DNA of 64,000 bases, taken from positions 65,433,533-65,497,532 of the forward strand of contig NC_088780.1 of the NCBI RefSeq assembly GCF_958450345.1, given 5' to 3'. The notes beneath the pieces were generated by a model that made no database searches, was not told the origin of the DNA, and was given only the letters and a program-made list of their open reading frames with translations. This DNA is from Calliphora vicina. Lineage: Eukaryota; Arthropoda; Insecta; Diptera; Calliphoridae. This document shows, in pieces, positions 33,517 to 45,129 of the stretch; positions within the stretch are counted from its first letter, which is position 1, and each line of letters opens with the position of its first letter. Made by a program: the position numbers and the translations under genes.

Positions 33517-33719
33517 TGCAATTCTAAAAACATGTCTTTCAAAATGTTTAATTTATGACTTGAGTCAATGAAAATAAAAGGTACGGAATACAATATTTGT
33601 TATTTGGTAAAAAAAGGCTGAATTTGGAATTGATTTCGAAACAGAAATTTTAGGGTCTTAACATTACGGGGAGGCAGTTGTGTGAACATATGCTGGTGAA
33701 ATATTAGCAGAATCGCAAT

Positions 33720-35285
33720 TAATAACACTGTACAACACCAACAAAAATTACGAGGTCCGACCAATAAATTTTGATAGAGGAGACAAAAAAAAAGACACGT
33801 CTATCGGCGTTTTGAAAGTTTACATCTGAATTTCATATGAGGGGGGTTAAAGTTTCCCAACTCTGGCACATTCTTATTGTTAATCGTCATAAGAAACCAT
33901 GTGATCCTTACATTTTAGGTATAAAATGTGTTCAGCAAAGTTATGTAAAATGTTACGGGGAATATTTTTGTAGATATATTTTTCCCATGCCCTAAATCCT
34001 CAAGGCATGGGTCTTTTTTGTCCTTATTTTAAAAATGAGCAAAAAACACCATTACAACAGGGATTTAAGGGGTTAAAGAGAGCTTAGGGTTAATTTCGCA
34101 TTTATGTGCCAGAGCACAGTGGGGCAGAATCGAAGTTTTTTGGAAATAAATCTGGCATTTCTAAACGGCTGGTCCGATCGGGATAAAATTTGAGTTGGGT
34201 GTAGCCAAGGAGTATTCGAGTTTAAGTTATTAAAATGGGCCCTAAAAATAATCCAGGGGCGGCGCTATGGGGGCTCAAAGTAGGGTACCTTCGACATGTA
34301 AAATTTTTAAACACGTGCCATTTTTTTGTTTCCCATCCGATTTCAAAGAATTTTATATTTTTGGAAAACTCCGTCCTTCAAAAATATTGCACTTTTTCAT
34401 ACTAAAATTTTTTTATAAATTTTCTTTCACAGTATGAAAAAGTGCAATATTTTTGAAGGACGGAGTTTTAAAGTGGCATATTTTTGAATCTAATTGAGAT
34501 ATTGACTTGAAATTTTTTTTGTAAGACCAAAAATTAACTTTTTTAAACAAAAAAATATAGCTCGGAACAAATATGGATCAAATTGTTCCTAATATTTGCA
34601 ATCCTATTAAAATTTTGATATAAATTTTAGTTTTAGAAAGTCAATGAATTTGTAATATGTAATAAAATCTTTATTTATTAACGAAACTCAATGAAATTTT
34701 CAGCGTTTTTTAAGTTTCTCATTCTAAATAACAAGGTTGTCAAAAGGTCAAAGGGAATCCCGCAATTCCTAAAAATTGGAGCGAAAATCCCAAAAATGGT
34801 ATTTTTTACAATTTTGTCTATAGGGTCCACATTTCCTTCGGGGCTGGGAAAATACTTTAGGGATAAATAGGGAACACATCAGGGTTTCCAAAACTGTTTC
34901 CGTTTTCTGATCCCAGCTTTGGGATTTTAGAACATGTGGACCAAAGTTGAAATTTTGATAAAAAATAGGTCAATTTCCAAAGGGTGTAGGGCCGACATGT
35001 TCAAAAATAGGACATGAAGTTTTTTAATAAAATAAGAGTTATGTCACTTTTTTGTCCAAAAAACAGCAAAAATATACTATTTTTTGAATTTTTAAATTGA
35101 AAATCTGTTATTTTTGGATTCGTAATTGATATTGCTCTGAAATCTTTTGTATGTTGTTGGTAATTCAGATGTAAACTTTCAAAACTCCGATACACGTGTC
35201 TTTTTTTTTTGTCTCCTCTATCAAAATTTATTGGTCGGAGATTGTAATTTTGGAAAAAATTTGTTTTTTTTGTATAGTGTAATCA
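33720..35285. mobile_element. Fold-back element of family F with internal filler
   Basis: Ends are inverted copies containing CGACCAATAAATTTTGATAG, GAGGAGACAAAAAA and AAGTTTACATCTGAA, as at the right end of 26637-27592. The left arm also holds the AAACCATGTGATCCTTACAT block. The interior carries a CACAGTGG repeat (from 34115) with a perfect 38-bp fold-back (34365-34469). Confidence 0.65.
34115..34600 (+). repeat. CACAGTGG-terminus repeat, diverged plus-strand copy
   Basis: Starts CACAGTGGGGCAGAATCGAA and shares the AAATAAATCTGGCATTTCTA and AAAGTAGGGTACCTTCG landmarks with the other copies. It is interrupted by a perfect 38-bp inverted repeat at 34365-34402/34432-34469 and then fades. Confidence 0.55.
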
Positions 35286-35310
35286 AAATATTAACTTAGA
35301 TTAAAGTGGA

Positions 35311-35598
35311 GTTGAATGTGATGGAGAATGTGATTTTGAAACGGTCGCCGAAAGTGATATTGAGGTTGACATTTATAATGATTACGTTGAAATATATGAA
35401 GGCCATGATCTTAAAATATATGTATATAAGTGATGTTATTAACCACGTATTTGTAAAAGCGTCAATCGTGCACTGCCTGACTTCAAATTAGCCACGTTCA
35501 CTGACAATGATATCAAACTTTGGACAGATTCCCTTTATTGTGTAATTCTCCAAGACCACTTTATTAAGCAAAGATTCGGCAACGTTGATAGAGCTTAA
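35311..35598 (+). pseudogene. Two coding scraps, unknown
   Basis: 35311-35433 encodes an acidic peptide (VECDGECDFETVAESDIEVD and onwards) and 35461-35598 encodes VNRALPDFKLATFTDNDIKL and onwards to NVDRA. Each is protein-like and ends in a stop. They lie in the hAT-like element and may derive from its lost transposase. I cannot name the family. Confidence 0.35.
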
Positions 35599-36248
35599 TG
35601 TATAATACAATTTGTTATAAATAATTTAGAAATAGTGAATAATTAATTTACTAAAGAATTAGCTACTCAATTTAAACGCCGAATTAATGAACGACATAAA
35701 AAAGTTCTTAATACGTTTATATTGTATTTGAATTCAGGATCATGTCAAACTAGCTCAAATTTTTTAAAGCATAGCTCCAAAACGGAAACTAAAGGGTTTG
35801 CTAGTCAATTGTTTTGTAGATTGTTCGGGAGTTAATCTGATCAGAATATTTCTGTTGAAAATTTAATAATGGACATTGTTTTCGAATGTTTTTTAACATT
35901 ACCAATACTTGAATTGTTAACATTAATGTTATTTTTTGTTTTTCTTTAACAATAAAATATTACAAAACCGACATAAAAACTTTATTCTTTACTTTTTTAA
36001 AAAAATGTAAATTATTCGAATAATTCGATTAATTTTAAACGTGTGATCGAATTATTCGAACAAGTTAAAATCTCTTATTCGAATTATTCGTTTTATTCGA
36101 ACAAGAAAAAACTCGAATAATTCGAATACCCTAGTATGTCCCGCACTGTGACACTATTACGATAAGAAAGCGATATAATATTCGATCAATTTCAACTTCA
36201 AGATGATACGTTTGGGACACTTTTTGGATAGTAATTGTTGGCAGGGCA

Positions 36249-37186
36249 GCAATTGGAAGTTATATTTTCGATATGTATACTAAAATGTGTCTCTTTTGTG
36301 TCGGAAAAATGTTAGTCAGCATAAAAAAAAAACATTTTACAAAAACAAATTACATTACTATCGAATTATGCTCATCTTAATGTACATTTTAGTTATAAAC
36401 AAAGATCCCTAAAAATTAACTTAATAGGCAATATTAAAAAGTACATTATGATACAAAAACGATCCATTTTAGTATACAAAGGAATATCATTTTTGGTTAG
36501 TAACAAATTTTACAATAACAAATTACAGTAGTATCAACTTTTTACTGTTTACATTTTAAAAGAAAGAAGAAGAACATGACAATACTCAGTATATTTATGA
36601 ATATTAAAATCATCGGTTGTGTTAAATAAAGTGTGTGTTTTTAACTAAATATAATTTATAAGTTTTATTAAATAATAAGTGATAAATTTGTAATTGAAGT
36701 GTATGTTAAAAGTGTAAATAAAGTGTCAATAAATAAAGTTTTTTTTTACAAAAGTGTAGAGTTAGTACAATAACTAGTGAATTTTTTAAACAAGGTAAAT
36801 ACGAAATTGGAATTAATTATTGAAACTTATTTTATATAATTTTTTATATTCCAATTAAAGTCATGTTAAGTTATATCATTGTTTTATTTATATTTAATGT
36901 AAATAAGTATATGCATAGTGTTTTCATAACTGGAATGCAATAAAATATTTCCATTTTAATGCAAGAAGCAGAATTGGAAACATTATCTTCTCTCTGGACA
37001 CTTTTTAGACATAAATTTAGATATAATAATACACTAAATGGATAGAATTGGTAGGTATCATATGCGTGGCACGTTTTTTCCCGCACTGTGACACTATTAC
37101 GATAAGAAAGCGATATCATATTCGATGAGTTTCAACTTCAAGATGATACGTTTGGGACACTTTTTGGATAGTAATTGTTGGCAGGG
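36249..37186 (+). repeat. ~940-bp tandem unit, copy B (no insertions)
   Basis: Direct neighbour of copy A, and the empty-site reference for all three insertions there. It also retains about 15 bp (around ATATGCGTGGCACG) lost beside the hAT-like element in copy A. Confidence 0.85.
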
Positions 37187-37539
37187 TATATGTACATGAT
37201 TTCATGAAACACTAACAAAATACATGGGCTTTTGTGTGTTTTTGCTTATATCTCGGCCATTTGTGGACCAATTTTCACGATTTTAAATATCAACCGAGCC
37301 GGAAGAATTCCGGAGATTTTGATGTATCAATCATTTTTGTAAGTTATTTAGGGGATTTGGAAAGTTGATTTCAACACACAGACGGACATGGCTATATCGA
37401 CTCCGCTATCTATAACGATCCAGAATATATATACTTTATGGGGTCGCAAATGAAAAATTTAGAAATTAGAAACGGAATGACAAACTTATATATACCCTTG
37501 CCACTCATGGTGAAGGGTATAAAAAAAACTTCTGGGTTG

Positions 37540-37940
37540 CAATTAAATGAAGTTTTTTTTTATTTGCAAAATTTCGTACGTTCGTGACCGTAACTAATTT
37601 TTTTTCATAGAGAATGCATTTATGTTCTTAACACGTATCAGAATGATGCATTCGATCTCCTGTGATTTTCTATGACTCAGAATAACTTTCTGAGTCGATC
37701 TGAAACTATGTTCGTCCGTCCGTCCGTCTGGCTGGCTGTCCATGTAAGCCTTGTGCGCAAAGGACAGGTCGCAATTTTGAAGATATTTCGATAAAATTCG
37801 GTACATATAATTTTTTCGACCCTAGAACGATGCCTATTGAAACTGGTTGAAATCGGTCCATTACTTCACATATCCTCCATACAAATCTCCGTACGGAATT
37901 AGACTTTATCGGTCATAAATATTTAATTTATATAGGTATA
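37540..37940. repeat. Dispersed repeat fragment (GTCCGTCCGTC type)
   Basis: Contains TTCGTCCGTCCGTCCGTCTG then GGCTGGCTGTCCATGTAAGC and a 3' part reading GTTGAAATCGGTCCATTACT, which I recognise as a style of dispersed repeat common in higher flies. No coding sequence. Confidence 0.4.
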
Positions 37941-38632
37941 TACACAAATATCGTTCCAAATAAGTTTTATATATAAACTATAATGTAAATATTTTATTAT
38001 TTTCTTTATTTAACTAAAAAATCTGTTGGATAAGTGTAATATTGTACAAAAGTCGACGGTTTATTTTAGTACACTTTTTCTCAAATACCCTGTAATTTGA
38101 AGTTCACAAGTATTTTGTTATAAACCGTTATTTCTTTACTCTTATAATATTTATTATACATATATAATAATATACTCTCTGTACCAATTATTTAGATTTA
38201 CAACAACAATAACAAATGAACACTGTTTTAGGTTAAGCTCACATTTTGTTATATATATGAACGATTTGTATTTGAGCAGTAGAGTTGAACACATTTAAAA
38301 TAAAATAAAGAATACAGAACAATAAGCATAGTACCAACATGATAGGAATATATATTTTTTTTTTTGTAATTTACGAAAAATATTTTATTTTTGATTCATC
38401 GCGGTCTAACGTGTAGTAGGTTTTTCAAAAAACAGAAGTCCAAAATTTGTATATTTCAAGTGTTTACTTCAACATTGCAGTACCAAAAATGTCATCGCAA
38501 GATTTGAGTTTTGGCCATAAATTGTGTATTTCTAGACCTATGTGGATTGATATAATTGGTCAATTCACAAGGTATCTTATAAGTCACATTGTCATAATAT
38601 ATCACGACTCGGCGGCTTGGCTTAACCGACTC
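37941..38632. other. AT-rich non-coding interval
   Basis: No gene. The 66-codon frame at 38447-38647 has no recognisable domain and runs into the next MITE. Confidence 0.45.
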
Positions 38633-38636
38633 TTAA

Positions 38637-39036
38637 GGCAGAATTAGTCTTTACTTTCTGTTACGTTCCGAATCAGCTGTTTCTCTTTTGTACATGAAAA
38701 ACATGTATAAGTAGTTAGTTTTTCTGTTCCGGACGAACCTCTTAAAAACGAAAATTGTCTACGTAATTGTAAGTGACAGCGGCTTTTCAAATAAAGAAAA
38801 AAATTATTTGTTATTGATTTTGTGAAATTTAATAGAAATTTGGAAAAAACGAGCCGTCTGGTCGAAAAAATCAAAGGAAATGGGAATGCCAGGTAAGTTA
38901 ATGTGTTTTAAAGAGGAATTATGTGTTAAAAGAAAAGAAAAATTATATATTTTGTCACAGAACAACTAACTGCCATAAGTAAAATCCAGAACGGAACAGA
39001 ACGCAACAGCAACGGAAAGTAAAGACTAATGAAGCC
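38637..39036. mobile_element. TTAA-type MITE, same family as 3911-6389
   Basis: About 400 bp with inverted ends ATTAGTCTTTACTTTC preceded by GGC; TTAA at the left and TTTA (one change) at 39037-39040. Subterminal GTTCCGAATCAGCTGTTT also occurs near the left end of the element at 3911. Non-coding. Confidence 0.7.
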
Positions 39037-39253
39037 TTTAGGCATTCGGCGCAGGTATCTGCTGGTTGGTTACGATAACACAATAAACATAGCATAGAAA
39101 ATAGTATTTTTTGCTTGAAAAGCAATAAAGACCATTATGAAATATTAGGACATTATGAAAATATGACATAATAAGAGACCTTGTGAATTGACCAAATGTG
39201 TATACAATTACTATAAAAAATTCACCAAAACATGAGATCTATTGAGTTTAGTC

Positions 39254-39393
39254 CCAAATTTTAAAAACCGGTTAACCGAGTGATATAAACCGGTCAACCG
39301 AAAATCAACTTTTCAAATTATGCGGTTCACAAAAATCCGAGATTTCGAAGAAAACCGGTTCGCAAAAAAACGTTTTTTCGGTTAACCGGTTTA
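39254..39393. repeat. Small inverted-repeat unit (ACCGGTTAACCG)
   Basis: Ends share AAACCGGTTAACCGA in opposite orientation, with internal copies of AACCGGT. It is probably a hAT-type MITE, but no target duplication is clear. Confidence 0.45.
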
Positions 39394-39539
39394 TAAACAC
39401 TACTTCTTAGTCGCTAGAAACTCTGGTGATACAGTAATTCTCATATGCCACACTTATTGGTACGATTTAGTGCGCGTTGCTTTGCCCTACATTTAGTCTA
39501 ACATTTTGAAATAAAGGTACATCTTATACACGCTTAATT

Positions 39540-39785
39540 TATACATAGCTGTTAATTTTGGATTACGATTAGTAATCAATTAGATTATTTTTTAAAAATA
39601 TGTAATTTAATTGATTATATAATTCTCTTTAGAACAATTTCTGATTACTAATTGATTACGATTACAAATAATCAATAATCAAGATTATTTGCGATTACGA
39701 GAAAATAATAAAATGTAATCAAAAAATAATCCGACTATTTTCAAAGATTACTTTTGATTATTTTAGATTATTTAAAATTTTGCAT
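39540..39785. repeat. GATTA-rich inverted-repeat tract
   Basis: Dense repeats of TAATC and GATTA in both orientations, as found in subterminal parts of some hAT elements. Not assigned. Confidence 0.35.
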
Positions 39786-40172
39786 TTACATCATTTTAAT
39801 TTCAAAAAATTGCATTTACAACGTGAAAAATTCTAGACAAATAAAACAAAATTAGATATTTTTTCATACAAAAATATACGTATATTAATTTTAATAATAA
39901 CACAAACAATAACAATTTTTGTAATTCCCGACTCAACAAAAAAGGGAAAATACATGAATAAAATAATAAAGAAAAAGAAATACATTCAGTGTACATTAAA
40001 TCATTTTACAAAAAAGGGCTATAATTTACATAGCATTTAGCGCCAAATTATCGTAAGCGACATTTTCGAAATTTTTTTATTGCAGAAAATAACTTAAAAA
40101 ATATAGGGGGTAAGATTTTATCGTAAGTTAATGTTTACATTTTACAGTAAACTAATTTTATCGTAAGCGACA

Positions 40173-40416
40173 CACAGTGGTATAGAAAAAAAGAGGGAAA
40201 TTAATCTGTAACTTCTAAATGATTAGATTGGTTTGAATGAAATTTCACATGCGCAAAGAAGAAGTGTTGTCGAATTTAAGTTTTGAACGAGAACCTCATG
40301 GACCCACCAGGGTCGCGACCTCAAAGTAGGACACCTCGGGTATGTTACATTTTTAAAACGATCATATTTCTTCGTTTGAGTTCCGATTTCAAAAAAATTA
40401 CATATATATATGTAAT
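40173..40416 (+). repeat. CACAGTGG repeat, left part
   Basis: Begins CACAGTGGTATAG and runs to the LINE insertion point; it continues at 45130-45960, where GAGCACTAC and the CCCACCCTACTCCAG landmark follow in the expected order. Confidence 0.65.
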
Positions 40417-40699
40417 ATAGGATTACACTGCGTATAGTTAAGCTAAACGGACGTGTTTTTTTCTATCTCCGCAAATATCTCGTTTTTTTTTTGATGATAT
40501 TGACGGCTAAAAATAAATTAAATATAAAAAAAAGAATATATATATATCTTTAACGCGAATGGACGCGAAATTATATTTAAATATACTATCGTTTTTTGAT
40601 TAAGTCATAAAATATAATATTAAAAGTGCCAATTAAAGTTATCTTTTATTATTTTCGTTCTGGTGTTTGTTTTCTTTTTTCCACCAATAAAGAGCACAA

Positions 40700-42304
40700 G
40701 TGCAAAAAAATAAACAGAGAATACTCTTTATGAGTTTCTCAAGTGGTAATCATAGTGAGCGCAGGCTTAGCATGAACGGCAGAAATGCATATGTGTTTGT
40801 GAATGTTGAAGAAAATTCGAAAGAAAACAAAAATACAAGAGTTGATGACAGCTTGTATTTGACCGCCAAACAAAGTGATCGAGCTCGTTCATTATCCCCC
40901 GCTTTGTTTACGAAAGGTGTTTGTACAACAAAAGAAAATTTGCCGTTGACAGCTGTTGATGGAAATATGGTAACCAAAAGTAAACTTTTAGTAGCGCCTG
41001 AAGGTATGCTAAATAATTCACCCCCTAAAACAAAAACCTGCACAGTAAGTACAAACCCAATTAACCATAGTACGGGAGCAATACCTAAAAATGTTCAGCC
41101 CAAATATAGTGCACAAAAACCACAAATCCAAGTGGGAATTGATAGGTACATTACCGTACTGAAACGAGGACGCAGCCCAAGATCCTCAAAAATCGCATCA
41201 ACCGCAAAAATTCCTAAAGATAGGGAAATTGAAAGGAAAACTACCGAAAACAGATTTTCTATTTTGCAAGATGAAGCAGCTGACCACCCAACATTACCCA
41301 AGTCGTCCAAACCCCCTCCTATTTATCTGAGAGAGCAAAATTAGAATGCTCTAATTAAGAATTTAATCTCGTTGGTCGGAGAAAATTCTTTTTACGTTGT
41401 ACCTTTTAAGCGAGGTAACATAAGCGAGACTAAGATACAGGTAAATCATGAAAATGATTTCCGTAAGGTTGTTACCGAATTTGAAAACAATAAACAAAGT
41501 TTTTACACATACCAATTGAAGAGTAGCAAAGGGCTTCAAATTGTTATTAAGGGTATTGACTCTTGTGTAGATCCTGAAGATATAAAGGCTGCTTTGGAAC
41601 ATAACAAGTTTAAAATAAAAAATGTAGTCAACATTAGAAATCGCGAGAAAATTCCCCAACCAATGTTTAGAGTTGAACTAGAACCAGGTGATGTTAATCT
41701 CAAGAAAAATGAAACACACCCAATTTACAATTTAAAATATTTATTGCATCGTAAAATTACGATAGAAGAGCCACATAAGAGATCGGGACCAGTCCAGTGT
41801 TTAAACTGTCAAGAATATTTGCGTGGTGTGTGGAGAATTGCATGGTTCTACCCAATGCGATAAATCCAAAAACGACTCAAAAGTAAAAAATGCAGCAATT
41901 GTGGCGGAAATCACACAGCAAATTACAGAGGATGCCCAGTATATTCTATAGTTAAAAGAACATTAACACAGAAACCCGGTATTTATCCTGTGCAATCAAA
42001 GAACCTAGTTGATACCCATTATCCCCAAATCTCGCAAACCATGAATAATAAAGGTTCATACGCTAGTGTTCTAAAAACGAATCCAACTTTTGCTCAAAAC
42101 CCACCAATAGGAAAAGAAAATAACCCTAATATCAATGTGGAATTTGCAGACCAACATCCCACTTTTAATTTTAGTCGACTGGAAGCTACAATAGAGACCC
42201 TAGTGAAATCGGTTAACAATTTTACCAACTCTATGAGTAATATGATGCAGGAAATGCTTAAAATGCAATCCATGTTATTACAAGCTATCCTAAATAAGCC
42301 ATGA
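40700..42304 (+). pseudogene. LINE ORF1 (Gag-like RNA-binding protein)
   Basis: Starts near 40700 (a second candidate start, MSFSSGNHSERRLS, lies at 40730). The N-terminal half is basic and polar with no clear fold. A central region reads TYQLKSSKGLQIVIKGID, typical before the knuckles in jockey-type Gag. Knuckle remnants are CLNCQEY, CVVCGELHGSTQC and CSNCGGNHTANYRGC. The C-terminal helix ends MLKMQSMLLQAILNKP. A TAG at 41342-41344 interrupts the frame, and a deletion near 41820 removes most of the first knuckle and shifts the frame, so no full protein can be made. Its stop overlaps the ORF2 start. Confidence 0.88.
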
Positions 42305-44971
42305 ACTGTTTGAAAATATGTTTCTGGAATGCAAACGGCATACGCCAACACAAAAACGAACTCGAATATTTTTTAAGAAACCAACAAATTGATATAATGC
42401 TGGTTTCTGAAACTCATTTGACGTCCAGAAGTTCATTTCGAATAAATGGATACGTAATATATGATACCAAATTTAATAAAAGCTCGAATTTTAATAAAAG
42501 CTCGAATCAAACACTACTTAATGTGTGATCTTTGCGAAGATTATCTTCAAGCTACTACAATCTGTCTTGAAGATTTTCATCGAAACTTAGTGATTTCATC
42601 GATATACTCACCCCCTAGATTTTCAATTACAGAAAGTCAATATAATAGATTTTTTAAATCACTAGGCCCCCTTTTCCTGGCTGCTGGCGATTATAATGCT
42701 AAGCACACATTCTGGGGATCACGACTGATTACCCCTAAAGGTCGTGTTTTGTTTGATACAATTTCTAAAATGGGTTTGAATGTGATTTCGAGCGGCCAAC
42801 CTACCTACTGGCCTACTGACCCACGTAAAATACCGGATGTTATTGATTTTAGCGTGATGAAAAATATCCCTGGAGAAATGATTCAAGTTGAATCCTCGAT
42901 GGAACTATCTTCAGATCACTCACCCACTATTGTTACTTTATTGAGCCCCCGAGAAATTGTATCCCCGACTGGTACTTTAGCGATAACAGGCACAAGAATT
43001 GATTGGCTCAAATATAAAAAATACCTCAGTACACATTGCTCGGAAAACATACCGCTAAGAACACCAGAAAACATCGATCACTCTCTTATCAATTTCGATA
43101 AAAATCTCAAACTGGCTGCTCAACATGCTACCCAAACCCCCCGACAAATCAGATATAATAGAATTTATTCTGCAGATGTCGAACGGCTCTTAAATGAAAA
43201 AAGAAGAGTTCGAAGAGAGTGGCAATTGCACAGATCCCCCCAACTCAAATCGAAGCTTAAAGATTGTATAAAAAGACTTAAAAAGCTCTTGGAATTTCGA
43301 AAAATGGAATCATTGAATAAATATTTAGAAAGCCTGGACGCAACCCCGCAATCGTATTACTCATTATGGCGAGCAACAAAAAGTCTTAAAAGACCTGTCA
43401 TATGTAAGCCCCCCTTGCGAAATTCAAGTGGTGGTTGGGCAAGAAATGATACTGAAAAAGGGAATCTGTTTGTTAATCATTTGAAAAACGTATTTACACC
43501 GAACACATCAAATGAAGCAATTGAGTTGCCACCTGTTGTACCCCATTTTGGAGCAGTCGTACCCCTACGTTTTGAGATTCGAGAGATCGAAAAGGCTATT
43601 GTTGATTTAAACTCCAAGAAAGCACCTGGTATTGATAAAATCAGTAACAAGATGCTTATGGAGCTACCCCGGATAGCAATAAAAATAATTCTTTTTATTT
43701 TTAATGCTATATTACGCCTTGAATATTATCCTCCAGAATGGAAGGTTTCACTGGTTACCATGATACCTAAGCCGGGAAAAGATCACACAAAAGTAGAATC
43801 ATACAGACCAATAAGCCTATTGTCTAATATATCAAAGCTATTTGAGAAGATACTTATGAACAAGTTGTACCCGATGTTAACTGAAAACAATTGTATTCCG
43901 AATCATCAATTTGGATTTAGAAGAAAACACAGTACTATCGAACAAACCCATAGACTTGTAAATATGGTGAGAAAAGCGTTTGAGGAAAAGAAATACTGTT
44001 CTGCACTCTTCATCGACATCTCTCAAGCGTTTGATAAGGTATGGCATGCTGGATTAATATACAAATTGAGTCAAAATTTACCGGCAAACACACATAAGCT
44101 GTTGGAAAGCTATTTAACTGGTCGAACATTTAAGGTTAAAGAGGGAAACTTTTTAAGTACTGCACAACCCATTGAAGCTGGAGTCCCCCAAGGCAGTATC
44201 CTGGGACCTTTTTTATATTTGATGTATTCGTCTGATATGCCAACTAACAATCGCACTCATACATCAACATTTGCTGATGATACTGCTATTCTAAGCATTC
44301 ATGAAAACCCTCAAGAAGCATCTCGTTACTTACAAAATCACATATTTGAATTAGAAAAATGGTTAAAACAATGGAAAATTAAAGTCAATGAGCAAAAATG
44401 TACCCATATAACATTTACATTGCGTAGAGAATCATGCCCCCCTATTCATATCAATAACCAAACAATAATTCAACAATCGGAAGTGAAATACCTCGGAATA
44501 CATCTCGATCGTCGCCTTACATGGAAAAGTCATATAGATGCAAAGTTGATTCAAATGAAATTGAAGTCAATTCAAATTAATTGGCTTATTGGTAGAAACT
44601 CTAAGCTTAGTTTAGATTGTAAACTTCTACTTTACAACATGATCATAAAACCGATATGGTGTTATGGCATACAGCTATGGGGCACGGCCTCAGCGTCAAA
44701 TGTTGAAAAGATCCAAAGACGCCAAAACAAGTTTTTAAGAATGATCACAGTTGCCCCCTGGTATATCAAAAACGCGAATATACACAAAGATCTAAACGTG
44801 CCCCTTGTAAAAACTGAGATCACGAAAAATGCAGAAAAATATTTAAAAAAACTTGAAATTCACCCAAACCCACTGGCCCGCAACATATTAAATAACCGTG
44901 GCCACACTCGGTTAAGAAGGAGGGACACAGCAGACCTAATCCAAAGAATAGAAGGAAGAATGCCAATTTAA
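42301..44971 (+). pseudogene. LINE ORF2: endonuclease and reverse transcriptase
   Basis: ATG at 42301 overlaps the ORF1 TGA as ATGA. The endonuclease shows CFWNANGIRQHKN, LVSETHL, AAGDYNAKHTFWGS, DVIDFSVM and SSDHSPT. Near 42470 an 18-bp unit (AATTTAATAAAAGCTCG-like) is duplicated in place of the RACGGSA block seen at 19330, breaking the frame; after it the frame is open for more than 800 codons. RT shows HQFGFRRKHSTIEQ, ALFIDISQAFDKVW, AGVPQGSILGP and FADDTAILS, and the C-terminal part ends RRRDTADLIQRIEGRMPI. The protein would nick DNA and copy the RNA at the nick. Confidence 0.92.
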
Positions 44972-45129
44972 TAAAAGCTAAATGAATAAACAATTTTTCG
45001 TCCGGCACTGGCTGGACTAATTAACTTATAATTATTATTAGATATAAGATTTGAAGTACTTGTTGTTAGTTCATGAATGAAGATACAATAAATAAAAAAT
45101 AAAATTAAAAAAAAAAAAAAAATATATTG

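Larger units (their letters stand above)
32088..36133. mobile_element. hAT-like TIR element with nested repeats, in copy A
   Basis: Inverted ends start TAGGGTATTC and are rich in CGAATAATTCGAA; the right end is GAATACCCTA (36124-36133). Copy B lacks it. No clean 8-bp duplication is present: GTAT precedes and follows, and the right flank has lost about 15 bp relative to copy B. Three short coding scraps lie inside. Nested inserts occur at 32243-33202, 33362-33516 and 33720-35285. The hAT label is tentative. Confidence 0.55.
30721..36246 (+). repeat. ~940-bp tandem unit, copy A (three insertions)
   Basis: The unit runs from GCAATTGGAAGTTATATTTT to GTAATTGTTGGCAGGG. After subtracting three insertions (30851-31117, 31761-32041, 32088-36133) it matches copy B at 36249-37186 end to end. 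The unit is non-coding. Its nature (LTR, satellite monomer or element fragment) is unknown. Confidence 0.8.
29322..37522 (-). mobile_element. DINE-1-like composite element
   Basis: The right end (37190-37522) carries the same minus-strand opening as the element at 20252-25780: TATACCCTTC hairpin, TATAAAGTATATATATTCTG, and a segment reading GACATGGC(T)ATATCGACTC on the plus strand. The left end (29322-29380) carries the matching AGAGCTATATTCGGCTGTGC end. Whether these are two ends of one 8.2-kb element or two separate fragments cannot be decided by eye. Between them lies a tandem duplication with many nested insertions. Confidence 0.45.
40417..45129 (+). mobile_element. Jockey-clade LINE, apparently full length
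   Basis: A 4.7-kb element with a 5' UTR of about 280 bp, two ORFs, a short 3' UTR and a poly(A) tail (45105-45121). The flanking duplication is about TATATGTAAT (40407-40416, 45130-45139). Interruptions are few: one stop and one deletion in ORF1, one local rearrangement in ORF2. It is the best reference in the window for the fragments at 18229, 25781 and 27807. Confidence 0.9.

Noticed and set aside
32088..36133. Confident hAT assignment
   Set aside because: No 8-bp duplication could be shown, and no recognisable transposase motif is present; label left tentative.
30721..37186. Pair of LTRs of one retrotransposon
   Set aside because: The two units abut head to tail with no internal region, primer site or coding domain between them once inserts are removed.
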